Shown in pieces: positions 34,391-43,282 of a stretch of 64,000 nucleotides of DNA. The translations under genes were made by a program, and so were the position numbers. The notes under the pieces are model-generated. The model was not told the DNA's origin. It did not search any database and was given only the letters and a program-made list of their open reading frames with translations. Origin of the DNA: Leptospira ilyithenensis (GTDB lineage Bacteria; Spirochaetota; Leptospiria; Leptospirales; Leptospiraceae). Numbering within the stretch: the stretch's first letter is position 1; each line of letters begins with the position of its first letter. Location: the NCBI RefSeq assembly GCF_004771005.1, contig NZ_RQHV01000066.1, positions 83,007-147,006 on the forward strand, in the 5' to 3' direction.

Positions 34391-36475
34391 TCAATCGGAA
34401 ATTCCGAGCTTTTCCTTAAGAAATTTGATACAATCGGGACCGGAGAGGGGCTTTGAAAAGTAAAAACCCTGAACGGAATCGATTCCATCCACAATCAACC
34501 TTTCCACTTGTTCCTTGGTTTCCGCACCTTCCGCCACAACACTCAAACCTAAGTTATGCGCCAGGTTGGCCACTGCATGAACGATCGTATCGGAGTCTTT
34601 GTCGATTGTAATTTCGGAAACAAAGGAACGATCGATTTTCAAACAGGAAATGGGCAGTCGTCTCAAATATCCGAGAGAACTGTATCCTGTTCCGAAATCG
34701 TCGATCGCAATGGTTGCTCCCAGTTCACGGATTGCCTTCATAGTTTTTACTGCGGCATCCGCATTATCCATAAGAGAACTTTCCGTGATTTCCACTTCCA
34801 GGTCTTTGGCATCGACTCGGAAGAGTCGGAGGTTTTCGGCAATGATGGAAATCAATTTTTCATGTTTGAACTGTTTGGTAGAAATATTGACTGCCATGCT
34901 GATTCCCTCGATCCCTTCTTCTCTCCAGAGTCTTAAGGTTTGGATGGCAAGTTTGAGAACCAGCTCTCCGATAGAGAGAATCATTCCGGTTTCTTCCGCG
35001 ATCGGAATAAATACATCGGGAGGAATCATTCCTCTTTCCGGATGATTCCATCGGATCAGAGCTTCCACTCCGATCGGTTTGTAAGTTTGCAAATCAATCT
35101 TCGGTTGGAAGAATAATGTGAATTGGTCTTTTGCGAGAGCCATTCTCATCTGGTTTTCGATTTCCAGTCTCTGAACAACTAACGTTTGTAATTCTTCCGT
35201 AAAAAACACATAACAACTCTTTCCCTGTTGTTTTGCCAGGTTTAAGGCACTATCGGCATTTTTTAAAAGTGAGTTGGAGTCTTTTCCGTCATTCGGATAC
35301 AAAGCGACACCGATGGATACGTTAACGAAAATCTGTTCCCCTTCGATGACAAACGGATGATTCATCGCGTCAAGAATGCTTTCACAAACAACTCCCGCAT
35401 CCCTTTCATTCATAAGGTCCGGTAGAACAACTGTAAATTCATCTCCTCCTTGTCGGGAGATCAGATCATAGGATCGTACACTTTCTCTTAGGCGGTAAGC
35501 CATGAGTTGGACGACTTTGTCTCCGAATTCATGGCCTCGGGAATCATTAATGAATTTGAAATTATCAATGTCTATTGCGAGAACTCCCACCCAGTTTTCG
35601 TGTCTTCTTGCTTCTTCGAATATGGGAAAAAATTTATCAATGAGTGAATTGCGGTTCGGGAGATTGGTAAGCTGGTCAAAGAAGGCCATATAAGCTATCT
35701 TTTCTTCCGCTTGTTTCCTTTGGGTGATATCGACGAAAGCTACGGCGAGACCGAAATTATCCAAAGGAATCGGAGTCGCCAATATCTCAAACCAGGTTAC
35801 TTTTGCATCTTTAATCAGCCCAAGTTCCATATTGCGGATTACTTCTTTTTGTTTCAAAGCCCTCATTAAACTGGAATTTCGCGGATACATTTTACTTCCG
35901 TTAGGTTGTAGTAAAGTGTACTTTCTTAAATTCAAAGTTCGGTTTAGAGCTTCTCCGTCCTGTATATCAAAATACTGTCTTGCAGTGCGATTGGTTTCTA
36001 CTATTTTCCCTTTGGCATCGGTGATGGCGATGCCCATGGGAAGATTGTCGAAGATGGATTTGTATTTTTGTTGTTGTAGAATGAATTCGAAAGAGATATC
36101 TTTTTGAATGGTGATGTCTCTGTCGATGGCTATGATGATCTGCGATTCCGAGAGGGGAATTGCGAGCCACATGATCCATACATCTTCCCCCGATTTTGTT
36201 TTCAACCGGTGCTCGAAGTTAATGATTGTTTTTCTATCTCTAAGGTCGGTTAATGCATCTACGGATTGATCTCTGTCATCTTCATGAATCAGGTCGAATA
36301 GACTTCTTCCTACCATTTCCTTTTGAGAATATTCTAAAGAGCGTGCAAAACGTTCGGTAACTGAAATGAACTCTCCTTCCCAATTGAAAATTTGCAAACT
36401 ATTCGGAAATTGAGATAGGATAGGATATAACGAGTCTTCTAAAGTTTTAGATGTGTTTTCCGCTTCATTTCGCAT
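34391..36475 (-). CDS. PAS-PAS-GGDEF-EAL cyclic-di-GMP enzyme
   Basis: A 694-residue cytoplasmic protein. PAS1 is at about 18-130 and PAS2 at about 138-255. The diguanylate cyclase motif GGDEF is intact at 343-347, preceded five residues earlier by RSYD (334-337), an RxxD inhibitory site. The EAL phosphodiesterase domain begins with EALIRW at 471 and keeps DDFGTGYSSLGYLRRLPI. Both halves therefore look catalytically competent. There are no membrane helices, so signals must be sensed in the cytoplasm through PAS. Its start overlaps the pyrC stop by 11 bp. Confidence 0.94.
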   Translation of the reverse strand: MRNEAENTSKTLEDSLYPILSQFPNSLQIFNWEGEFISVTERFARSLEYSQKEMVGRSLFDLIHEDDRDQSVDALTDLRDRKTIINFEHRLKTKSGEDVWIMWLAIPLSESQIIIAIDRDITIQKDISFEFILQQQKYKSIFDNLPMGIAITDAKGKIVETNRTARQYFDIQDGEALNRTLNLRKYTLLQPNGSKMYPRNSSLMRALKQKEVIRNMELGLIKDAKVTWFEILATPIPLDNFGLAVAFVDITQRKQAEEKIAYMAFFDQLTNLPNRNSLIDKFFPIFEEARRHENWVGVLAIDIDNFKFINDSRGHEFGDKVVQLMAYRLRESVRSYDLISRQGGDEFTVVLPDLMNERDAGVVCESILDAMNHPFVIEGEQIFVNVSIGVALYPNDGKDSNSLLKNADSALNLAKQQGKSCYVFFTEELQTLVVQRLEIENQMRMALAKDQFTLFFQPKIDLQTYKPIGVEALIRWNHPERGMIPPDVFIPIAEETGMILSIGELVLKLAIQTLRLWREEGIEGISMAVNISTKQFKHEKLISIIAENLRLFRVDAKDLEVEITESSLMDNADAAVKTMKAIRELGATIAIDDFGTGYSSLGYLRRLPISCLKIDRSFVSEITIDKDSDTIVHAVANLAHNLGLSVVAEGAETKEQVERLIVDGIDSVQGFYFSKPLSGPDCIKFLKEKLGISD

Positions 36476-37709
36476 GCAAATCTTTGCCTAAAAAATAAAC
36501 TGCTTCGATTGATCCTGGGAACTCGAATCCTTCAAAAGGTGACCAACCGGACTTACTTTTTATCATGCTTTTCTCAAAGACAAAAGGCTTTTTTAAATTT
36601 AAAACGGAAAAATTTGCCGCATAACCTTCTTTAATCTCCCCAAAGCCCGATCCGAATTTTTCCGGTAAATACTGTTTGACAAAATCTCCGGGATTTTTTG
36701 CACAGATTCTTGCAATCGTTTGTAAAGGAATGTTAAGAATATTTATCATATAAGTTACAAATAAGCCGTAAGTATCCAATTGTGAAATTCCGCTCGTTCC
36801 TTTTTTCTTTTCTTCTATACTATGAGGAGCATGATCGGTTGCAAGAAAGTCGATGTGGCCGTCAAGTATTCCCTTTACCATTGCTTCCCTGTCTTCTTTG
36901 CCGCGGAGAGGCGGATTCATTTGAAACCAGATTCGATTATCATCTGTTAGCATGGAGGTATCGAACATAAGGTGAGTCGGTGTTACTTCGCAGGTAACAT
37001 TCACTCCACGTTTTTTAGCTTCGATGATTTTATTCAGACCGTCTTTAGTGGAATAGTGGCAAAGTTTTCCCTTTAGATTGTATTTTTCAATCAAGGAAAG
37101 TGCAAATTCGGTTGCAAGTGTCTCGGCTTCTTTCGGTCGGCGCTCTTCGTGAGTAGGTTTGTTTTTGTTTTCTGTCAGTATCTCGGGATCTTCGCAATGA
37201 AAACTCACATCCTGCCCCTGATAATGTCGGATCGTATTTTCGAGACTGACGTTGTCTTCAAAAAATAATTCTCCTATGGAAGGTCCCATAAACACTTTAT
37301 AGGGAACTTTCTTTAGCAATGGTTTGGTGGCAGGACCGATCCCTGCGTAAAGAGTAATATGTATCGGTGATTTTTTCGTAAGTGCCAGTTTGTCTTCGTA
37401 ACTCTTGTCATCAACCGGCGGAACAGGATTGTTCGGCATATCGGCCACATGCAAAACGGCACCTCCTATTCCTGCATTCCCCGCAGAGACAAAATCTTCC
37501 TTATAACAGTGTTTTCCGCTTACATCTTCGCGTGCATGAATGTGGATGTCACCAAATCCGGGAAATATAATGCTTTCATCACCAAACAAACGTGCATCGG
37601 AATCGACGGATCTCTTTACTTCTTTGATAAGCCCTGTGGCTTCGTCAAAAACAACCGTACCTTTGAATTCTTCCGTATGTGTTACGATTCTACCTGCGAT
37701 TTTTCCCAT
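36465..37709 (-). CDS. pyrC: dihydroorotase
   Basis: A 414-residue amidohydrolase. The metal site HIHARED is at about 56-62, SFHCEDPEI supplies a further ligand region, and FLATDHAPHSIEEKKKG carries the catalytic aspartate. It cyclises carbamoyl aspartate to dihydroorotate in pyrimidine synthesis. Class I (long) members such as this are sometimes inactive scaffold proteins, but here the His and Asp residues are present. It is translationally linked to the downstream GGDEF/EAL gene by an 11-bp overlap. Confidence 0.9.
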   Translation of the reverse strand: MGKIAGRIVTHTEEFKGTVVFDEATGLIKEVKRSVDSDARLFGDESIIFPGFGDIHIHAREDVSGKHCYKEDFVSAGNAGIGGAVLHVADMPNNPVPPVDDKSYEDKLALTKKSPIHITLYAGIGPATKPLLKKVPYKVFMGPSIGELFFEDNVSLENTIRHYQGQDVSFHCEDPEILTENKNKPTHEERRPKEAETLATEFALSLIEKYNLKGKLCHYSTKDGLNKIIEAKKRGVNVTCEVTPTHLMFDTSMLTDDNRIWFQMNPPLRGKEDREAMVKGILDGHIDFLATDHAPHSIEEKKKGTSGISQLDTYGLFVTYMINILNIPLQTIARICAKNPGDFVKQYLPEKFGSGFGEIKEGYAANFSVLNLKKPFVFEKSMIKSKSGWSPFEGFEFPGSIEAVYFLGKDLHAK

Positions 37710-37807
37710 TTGGTCGTTCCTAAGGAGTGAAGTGATTTAAAATAAGTGAGGGGAAGGAATTTATTTCGATGTGCACTGAAATTAAAAAGTCTCTAGATTT
37801 CTATAGA

Positions 37808-38110
37808 TCAAAGCCAAAGTATCCCCTGTTGTTTTAGCTTACAAATCCAATAAATTAAATAACCGGCGATTTTGTATTCATTGATATTTTCAATTTCCTC
37901 CGGATGGAATTGTTTAATTCTTCTTACATCCAGAATATATCGCAAAGTAGCTTCAGTTGTAATTGGTACAGAGAGAAAAAAAGAATTTTTAAATTCGTTG
38001 GTTAGAGTATGATTTTGGCAAAGATCATACCAAGTAGAAAAAATAAGATCAAGCCGTTCTTTTGCTTTTTCCGATTCCTCTTGGGTAAGAATATCAGTTG
38101 GAACTTTCAT
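37808..38110 (-). CDS. small hypothetical protein, 100 residues, possibly 3'-truncated
   Basis: I do not recognise a family. The product is mixed-charge and predicted helical, ending EYKIAGYLIYWICKLKQQGI plus three residues. The abrupt hydrophobic end suggests loss of the natural C-terminus. It overlaps the preceding small ORF by 17 bp on the same strand and has no strong ribosome-binding site of its own. The base composition is more AT-rich than that of flanking pyrC and recQ. Confidence 0.5.
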   Translation of the reverse strand: MKVPTDILTQEESEKAKERLDLIFSTWYDLCQNHTLTNEFKNSFFLSVPITTEATLRYILDVRRIKQFHPEEIENINEYKIAGYLIYWICKLKQQGILWL

Positions 38111-38285
38111 CCAAAAAGTCCGCGAGTTTGTAATTTGCTATTGAGTATTTTACTTCTTCTTTCCAGGTATTCGAATTAGAAGAGGATGCGTTATTATCTA
38201 GCCTAACAACCACATCACGTAAATAATCCGAATCAGAAATTAACTGTTTAGCAAGTTCTAAGTCTTTTTGAAAGCTTTCGTTCAT
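38094..38285 (-). CDS. small hypothetical protein, 63 residues
   Basis: It begins MNESFQKDLELAKQLISDSD and ends KLADFLDESSN. It is soluble and acidic, with no recognised domain. GGAG lies 5 nt before the ATG, so translation is plausible. It is coupled by a 17-bp overlap to the 100-residue ORF downstream, a two-gene arrangement seen in toxin-antitoxin and accessory modules, though no motif supports such a role. Confidence 0.5.
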   Translation of the reverse strand: MNESFQKDLELAKQLISDSDYLRDVVVRLDNNASSSNSNTWKEEVKYSIANYKLADFLDESSN

Positions 38286-38328
38286 AAGAACTCCAAAATT
38301 ATTATCTCAAATCCCATTGGTAAGTGTA

Positions 38329-38348
38329 AATTAAAATTCATTTTAATT
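38329..38348. other. 8-bp perfect inverted repeat AATTAAAA / TTTTAATT
   Basis: The arms are separated by a TTCA loop, between the recQ stop and the start of the small two-ORF unit. It could be a weak AT-only terminator for recQ or an operator for the small genes. Confidence 0.35.
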
Positions 38349-38416
38349 CCCCTCTTAGAAGTACAACTAGAAATTAAAATCTTTGTTAGAGAGATTATGT
38401 CACTATCTGCGGAAAT

Positions 38417-40261
38417 TCATCTCCACTTTTCCAAGATTTCTAATATTTCGCTTCCAAACTTTTCCACTTTGGCCGGACCGATTCCTTTGGTCGCTTCCAG
38501 TTCAGAAAGAGTTCTGGGTTTCCTTTCCGCAATGCGTTTCAGAACGGGGTTTTGGAAGACCATAAATTTTTTCCATTTGAGCTGACGGGATTTTCTATCC
38601 CGGTAATTCATCAATTCACGTAATATCTGTGAGTTGACAGTAGGAGTTTTGGTCTTTTTTACCAAGCTTTCGGAATCGCCTTCTTTCCCAATTCTTTTCT
38701 TTGCGGGAGAGAATTGAGGAAGGTAGAGTTTTGGGTATTTGGAGCCTGCGACTAGGATTTTTCTTTGTTCCGTCCAGGATTCCAATTTGGCAATGATTGC
38801 TTCTTCCGGGATATGTTTTAGTTTTGCGTGGAACGGGTTTCTTTCCATTCGGTAACGAAGTACGTCTTTCGTGGTTTTACCAGCTAACGTCTTCGCTATG
38901 ATGGTCTTTCCGAAGACTCCGGGATGTTCCGCTAAAAAACTTAAGATCCATTCCTCTTCGTTCGAATCGAATTCATAGGTTCGTTTCTCTTCTTTTTTGC
39001 GCTGTTTGATTTCTTCCGCATGCAAAAAATCCTTTCTGTCTTTTCCATTTGTGGAATGGGAACAGATGTCGCAAGATCCGCAAGGTTCGATCGACTCTCC
39101 GAAGTATTCGCAAAGTTGAACCTGCCTGCATCTTTCCTGATTGGCATAATCCTTGATATGTTTGAGTAAACTGTCTCCTCCTTTGAAGTTGCTTTCTTTG
39201 GAGATCATAAACGCTTGGGTGGCTACGTCCGCATTTTTGTAAAATAACACGCATTTTGCGGAATTGTTGTCTCTTCCGGCTCTTCCGGCTTCCTGGTAAT
39301 ATGCTTCGAGAGAGGCGGGAACCTGGTAATGAACCACCAAACGTACATCAGGCTGATCCATCCCCATTCCGAAAGCATTCGTTGCCACAAGGATGGGAAC
39401 CTTTCCTCCTGTGTAAGCATTTTGAGTTCGTTCCCGAATTCCGTCCGTGCGTCCTGCGTGGTACTTCCCTGCAGTGAATCCGAAATCTTTTAACAATTCA
39501 AACACTTCATCCGTTTTTTTGCGGGTGGCGCAGTATACTATGGTACGTCCTGCAAATTTTTTATCATCTTTCCAAGGTTCCAAAAGTTCCAAAAGGCGAT
39601 CGGCCTTATCACGTTCCGAATTAGGATATTCCACGGAAAATTTAAGATTGGGACGAAAGAAAGTGGAAAGCACCATTCGGGGGGATTTCATTCCCAAAGC
39701 GGCTTGCACATCGGTTCTTACTTTTTCAGTAGCGGTGGCCGTGAGTGCCAAAATAGGAAAGTTAGGTGAAGGATGCCTCTCTCTTAAAAAATGTAGCTGT
39801 CTGTATTCGGGACGGAAGTCGTGCCCCCACTGGGAAACACAATGGGCTTCATCTACAACGAGGGAAAATAAATTCATTTCTTTGAATACTTTTAAGAAAC
39901 TAGGAGAGAGGGCTCTCTCGGGAGAAATCAAAAGAACACGCAAAGAACCGTTTACAGCCTGCGCTGTTGTTTTCATCTGCATCAGTTCGTCTTGCGTGGA
40001 ATTGCAAAATGCGGCAGGTATTCCTTTAGAAAGCAGACTCTCCGTTTGATCTTTCATAAGAGCGATAAGTGGTGAAATAACGAGAGTTAGTTTGTCTTTT
40101 TGGAGACTTGCCGGCAATTGGTAGATGAGTGATTTGCCGGCTCCCGTCGGAAGAATGGCCAGAGTGTCTTTTCCGGAAAGGACGGACTCGATCGCTTCCT
40201 TTTGACCGGAGCGAAACTGGTTGAAGCCAAACTGGGAATGAAGAGAAGTTAAAAGATCCAA
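38417..40261 (-). CDS. recQ: ATP-dependent DNA helicase RecQ
   Basis: A 614-residue superfamily-2 helicase. Walker A PTGAGKS is at about 38-44, DEAH at 137-140 is followed by the RecQ-specific CVSQWGHDFRPEY loop, and helicase motif VI contains YQEAGRAGRD. The four-cysteine zinc-binding region is CRQVQLCEYFGESIEPCGSC plus a final Cys. A C-terminal HRDC-like domain (LRELMNYRDRKSRQLKWKKF onward) completes the standard layout. It acts in recombination and replication-fork repair. Confidence 0.95.
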   Translation of the reverse strand: MDLLTSLHSQFGFNQFRSGQKEAIESVLSGKDTLAILPTGAGKSLIYQLPASLQKDKLTLVISPLIALMKDQTESLLSKGIPAAFCNSTQDELMQMKTTAQAVNGSLRVLLISPERALSPSFLKVFKEMNLFSLVVDEAHCVSQWGHDFRPEYRQLHFLRERHPSPNFPILALTATATEKVRTDVQAALGMKSPRMVLSTFFRPNLKFSVEYPNSERDKADRLLELLEPWKDDKKFAGRTIVYCATRKKTDEVFELLKDFGFTAGKYHAGRTDGIRERTQNAYTGGKVPILVATNAFGMGMDQPDVRLVVHYQVPASLEAYYQEAGRAGRDNNSAKCVLFYKNADVATQAFMISKESNFKGGDSLLKHIKDYANQERCRQVQLCEYFGESIEPCGSCDICSHSTNGKDRKDFLHAEEIKQRKKEEKRTYEFDSNEEEWILSFLAEHPGVFGKTIIAKTLAGKTTKDVLRYRMERNPFHAKLKHIPEEAIIAKLESWTEQRKILVAGSKYPKLYLPQFSPAKKRIGKEGDSESLVKKTKTPTVNSQILRELMNYRDRKSRQLKWKKFMVFQNPVLKRIAERKPRTLSELEATKGIGPAKVEKFGSEILEILEKWR

Positions 40262-40443
40262 ACAAGGAATAGGATAAATCCAAACGGATTTTGGTCAACA
40301 CCTAAACGGATAAGTAGGAGGTTCGGGAGACAACCGGAACGGAATAGGAAAACATCAGCAGCAAAAAGCAAATGAGATTCTGAAAATCAGTCGTTTTTTC
40401 ACTTTAATAATTCCATCCCGTCTGAAACTTGTAATAACCATTC

Positions 40444-41979
40444 ATGCTTTTTAATACTTTTGTATTCGTTCTATTCTTTATAGCTGTTTATGCGGTATTT
40501 CTAGTTTTCGGATACTTTGCTAAAGATCGCTCTTGGGCACTTCGTGCACAAAATCTATGGTTACTCGCCGCCTCTTATTTTTTTTACGGATGGTGGGAAT
40601 GGTTTTTTCTCACTCTTATCTTTACGAGTACTTTCATCGACTACTTCGCGGCACTTGGAATCCAACGTTCCAAATCCGGCAGGGGCAAAAAACTTTTTTT
40701 AGCATTCTCCATCGTAGCGAACTTGGGGCTTCTATTTACGATGAAGTATTTCGATTTTTTTACTTCCAGTTTTGTATCGTCATACAATGCGTTAGTTGGC
40801 AATTGGGGAGGAAACCCTCTTTCCTTCGGCTCCATCATGGTTTTGCAAAACTTTGTCCTGCCTGTGGGAATCAGCTTCTATACTTTTCAGACCATGTCGT
40901 ATACAATCGATGTGTATCGCGGACAGATAGAACCCGAAAAAGATTTTTTTGATTTTGCACTTTTCGTAAATTATTTTCCGCAACTGGTGGCAGGTCCGAT
41001 CGAAAGAGCGGTGGACTTGCTTCCTCAATTGAAAAGACCGAAGTTTCCTACTTTGGATGTACTTCCTTTGGCACTTTGGGATATCCTTTTGGGTTATTTT
41101 ATGAAGGTCTATGTTGCGGACAATCTGGCAATGTACATCGACCAGGTATTTCTAGGCGGCAAGGGAATGTATCTTGCGAATCCCGGACTCATCGCAACGG
41201 TTGACGGAAGTCAGATCTTCGTGGCTTGTCTCGGTTTACTCATGCAAGTCTATTGCGACTTTGCAGGTTATTCTTTCATTGCGCTCGGTACGTCCCGCCT
41301 ACTTGGCGTTACATTGACTGTCAATTTTGAAACTCCCGAGTATTCCCGTAACCCTATCGAGTTTTGGAATAGGTGGCATATAACATTGAATCGTTGGTTT
41401 CGGGATTATATTTATATTTCCCTCGGTGGAAGCCGTTTTGGAAAATTCAAACAACTCAGAAACCTGTTTATCATCTTTGTAGTCTCCGGATTTTGGCACG
41501 GAGCCAATTGGACATTTGTCACCTGGGGAACCATGCAAGGAGTTTATACGGTAGTTTACCTGGCTTTTTTCGCTCCTAAAAAGAAAGAAGAGGAAATGGA
41601 AAACAAAATTACATTCAAATCCTTCGTATCAGGTACTGCGTCCCGTATGTTGATCTATGTATTGGTGGCCGTGAGCGGTGTTGCATTTCGAAGTTACGAC
41701 GGAAGTATGATGTTGCTTTATTTTCAAAAGGTATTTTGTTTTTGGGATTGGAGTCTTGCTCCGACCAATGGTGTGAAATCATCCTGGATTTTATTCCAAG
41801 AGATGTTAAAAATCACTCTTCCTCTCTTTATCCTGGATGGAATTACTTATTTCAAAAAAGACAGATACTGGTTTTATAAATACCATTATCTCATACAGGC
41901 GTTTATCTTCTGCGTAGTCGGATTTTTGATTCTAACCAAAGGTATATTTGGAAAAGAGGTGATCTACTTTGCGTTCTAA
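40444..41979 (+). CDS. MBOAT-family O-acyltransferase (AlgI-like)
   Basis: A 511-residue polytopic membrane protein. The MBOAT signatures are IEFWNRWHITLNRWFRDYIY (His312) and VSGFWHGANWTFVTWG with the presumed catalytic His352. The N-terminal FFYGWWEWFFLTLIFTSTFI and the GISFYTFQTMSYTIDVYRG segment are typical of the AlgI/DltB-like branch. It should transfer acyl groups to a surface polysaccharide. The next gene overlaps its 3' end by 11 bp. Confidence 0.92.
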   Translation: MLFNTFVFVLFFIAVYAVFLVFGYFAKDRSWALRAQNLWLLAASYFFYGWWEWFFLTLIFTSTFIDYFAALGIQRSKSGRGKKLFLAFSIVANLGLLFTMKYFDFFTSSFVSSYNALVGNWGGNPLSFGSIMVLQNFVLPVGISFYTFQTMSYTIDVYRGQIEPEKDFFDFALFVNYFPQLVAGPIERAVDLLPQLKRPKFPTLDVLPLALWDILLGYFMKVYVADNLAMYIDQVFLGGKGMYLANPGLIATVDGSQIFVACLGLLMQVYCDFAGYSFIALGTSRLLGVTLTVNFETPEYSRNPIEFWNRWHITLNRWFRDYIYISLGGSRFGKFKQLRNLFIIFVVSGFWHGANWTFVTWGTMQGVYTVVYLAFFAPKKKEEEMENKITFKSFVSGTASRMLIYVLVAVSGVAFRSYDGSMMLLYFQKVFCFWDWSLAPTNGVKSSWILFQEMLKITLPLFILDGITYFKKDRYWFYKYHYLIQAFIFCVVGFLILTKGIFGKEVIYFAF

Positions 41980-43246
41980 ATTTATCGGAATTCTATTCGC
42001 CTTATCTTTTTTCGCGGTACTCGAAATCATTATTCGACTAACGGATATTTATTATTTCGAACAACCTGAAATCTTTTTCGTAAATCTGAAAAAAAACTAT
42101 GTGGAGTCCGGCAAAGCCGACGCCGATATTATTGTGTTAGGTGATTCTCGTTCGATGGCATTGGAAGGATATTCTCCCAAAAATGACAAGGAATTTTCCG
42201 TATATAACCACAGTCTTCCCGCGATGGGACCGAAGTACTACCGATTCTTTCTGGACAAATATCTGAATGCTGGAAACAAAAAGCCGAAAATGGTTCTGTT
42301 TGCAGCTTCGCCTAAGCTCTATTCGTCGGGTTACGGGCCTCCTCTTTATGATCCCAGCGGAAAAGTCGTCGCCTCGAACGAAAGCATATCCCAATATGTT
42401 GCTCGGAGATGGAGGGAAGGTTGGGAAAAAAATATCTTTCAGTCCCCTAAAAAAGAAAATATCATTCGTTACGGCGGAAAGCAGGATGATGCGGACCAAA
42501 TTCTATGGGAATTTTTCGGTCATAGATACCTTCACCAGTTTTCCATTTCCGAACTTTGGAATCAATACGAAGGTGTGGAAAGATTATTTATCATTTCCAA
42601 GGCAATTCCTCTTCTTTACCAATCCTATCGTTTTCATGGCGGAATTCGAAATTTGATCAGTTCTTCCCATTGGAAACTTTCCAAAGACTATCTCGCCAAA
42701 TCAAAGTTTTGTGAAGATTGCAAAAACGTGGAAGCAGGACTTTGTATGCCTTCTCATTCCCAAAGAGAAGACAATCTGATCATCCAAGACCAGATCGAAC
42801 GTCATCTGGGTAAATACAATATTTCCAATCGTGTAAATCCCGAACTTGCTGCCTTGGCCAGAATCCAGGCAAAAGAAGAAGTCAGAAATATTTCACATAA
42901 CGCGGATATTACGAGTTTTGAAAAACCGGATTATTTGGTTTTGAAAGATCTGATAGCTTATACGAAAGAAAAAGGAATCCGGTTCGGTTTTGTTTATATG
43001 CCTTGGATACGGGAGAGGGAGAATGTTCCCGAGGTTCAATACAAGTTGGGTGAACTTCGTAAATTTTTAAATGCCAATCCTGAAGTAGGTTCTTTCTTTT
43101 TCCCGGATTCGGGTTACCCAATTGATTTTTTTGTGGATAACATCCACTATGATTGCAGGGGAGAGTCCAGAGTGAATGCGGAATTTCATAATTTTATTTT
43201 ACCGGAAGTCTTTCGTTTTTTGCAAAATAGAGAAAAATCCAATTGA
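41969..43246 (+). CDS. DUF1574-type SGNH-like protein, partner of the MBOAT acyltransferase
   Basis: A 425-residue protein with one N-terminal membrane helix (about 4-24). IIVLGDSRSMALEGY has GDSR at 58-61, like the block I serine of SGNH hydrolases, and DNIHYD at 390-395 supplies the block V Asp/His. It resembles DUF1574/AlgX-DltD-type proteins that work with MBOAT enzymes to acylate extracytoplasmic sugars. The start is a TTG at 41969 after a strong GAGGTGA, inside the end of the MBOAT gene. Confidence 0.82.
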   Translation: MRSKFIGILFALSFFAVLEIIIRLTDIYYFEQPEIFFVNLKKNYVESGKADADIIVLGDSRSMALEGYSPKNDKEFSVYNHSLPAMGPKYYRFFLDKYLNAGNKKPKMVLFAASPKLYSSGYGPPLYDPSGKVVASNESISQYVARRWREGWEKNIFQSPKKENIIRYGGKQDDADQILWEFFGHRYLHQFSISELWNQYEGVERLFIISKAIPLLYQSYRFHGGIRNLISSSHWKLSKDYLAKSKFCEDCKNVEAGLCMPSHSQREDNLIIQDQIERHLGKYNISNRVNPELAALARIQAKEEVRNISHNADITSFEKPDYLVLKDLIAYTKEKGIRFGFVYMPWIRERENVPEVQYKLGELRKFLNANPEVGSFFFPDSGYPIDFFVDNIHYDCRGESRVNAEFHNFILPEVFRFLQNREKSN

Positions 43247-43282
43247 TTTCCCTTTTATAGACCTTCTAATTGAAAGACTCAA

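Noticed and set aside
39447..40049. 200-residue plus-strand ORF inside recQ
   Set aside because: Antisense to conserved helicase motifs, Ser/Lys-rich composition typical of shadow frames.
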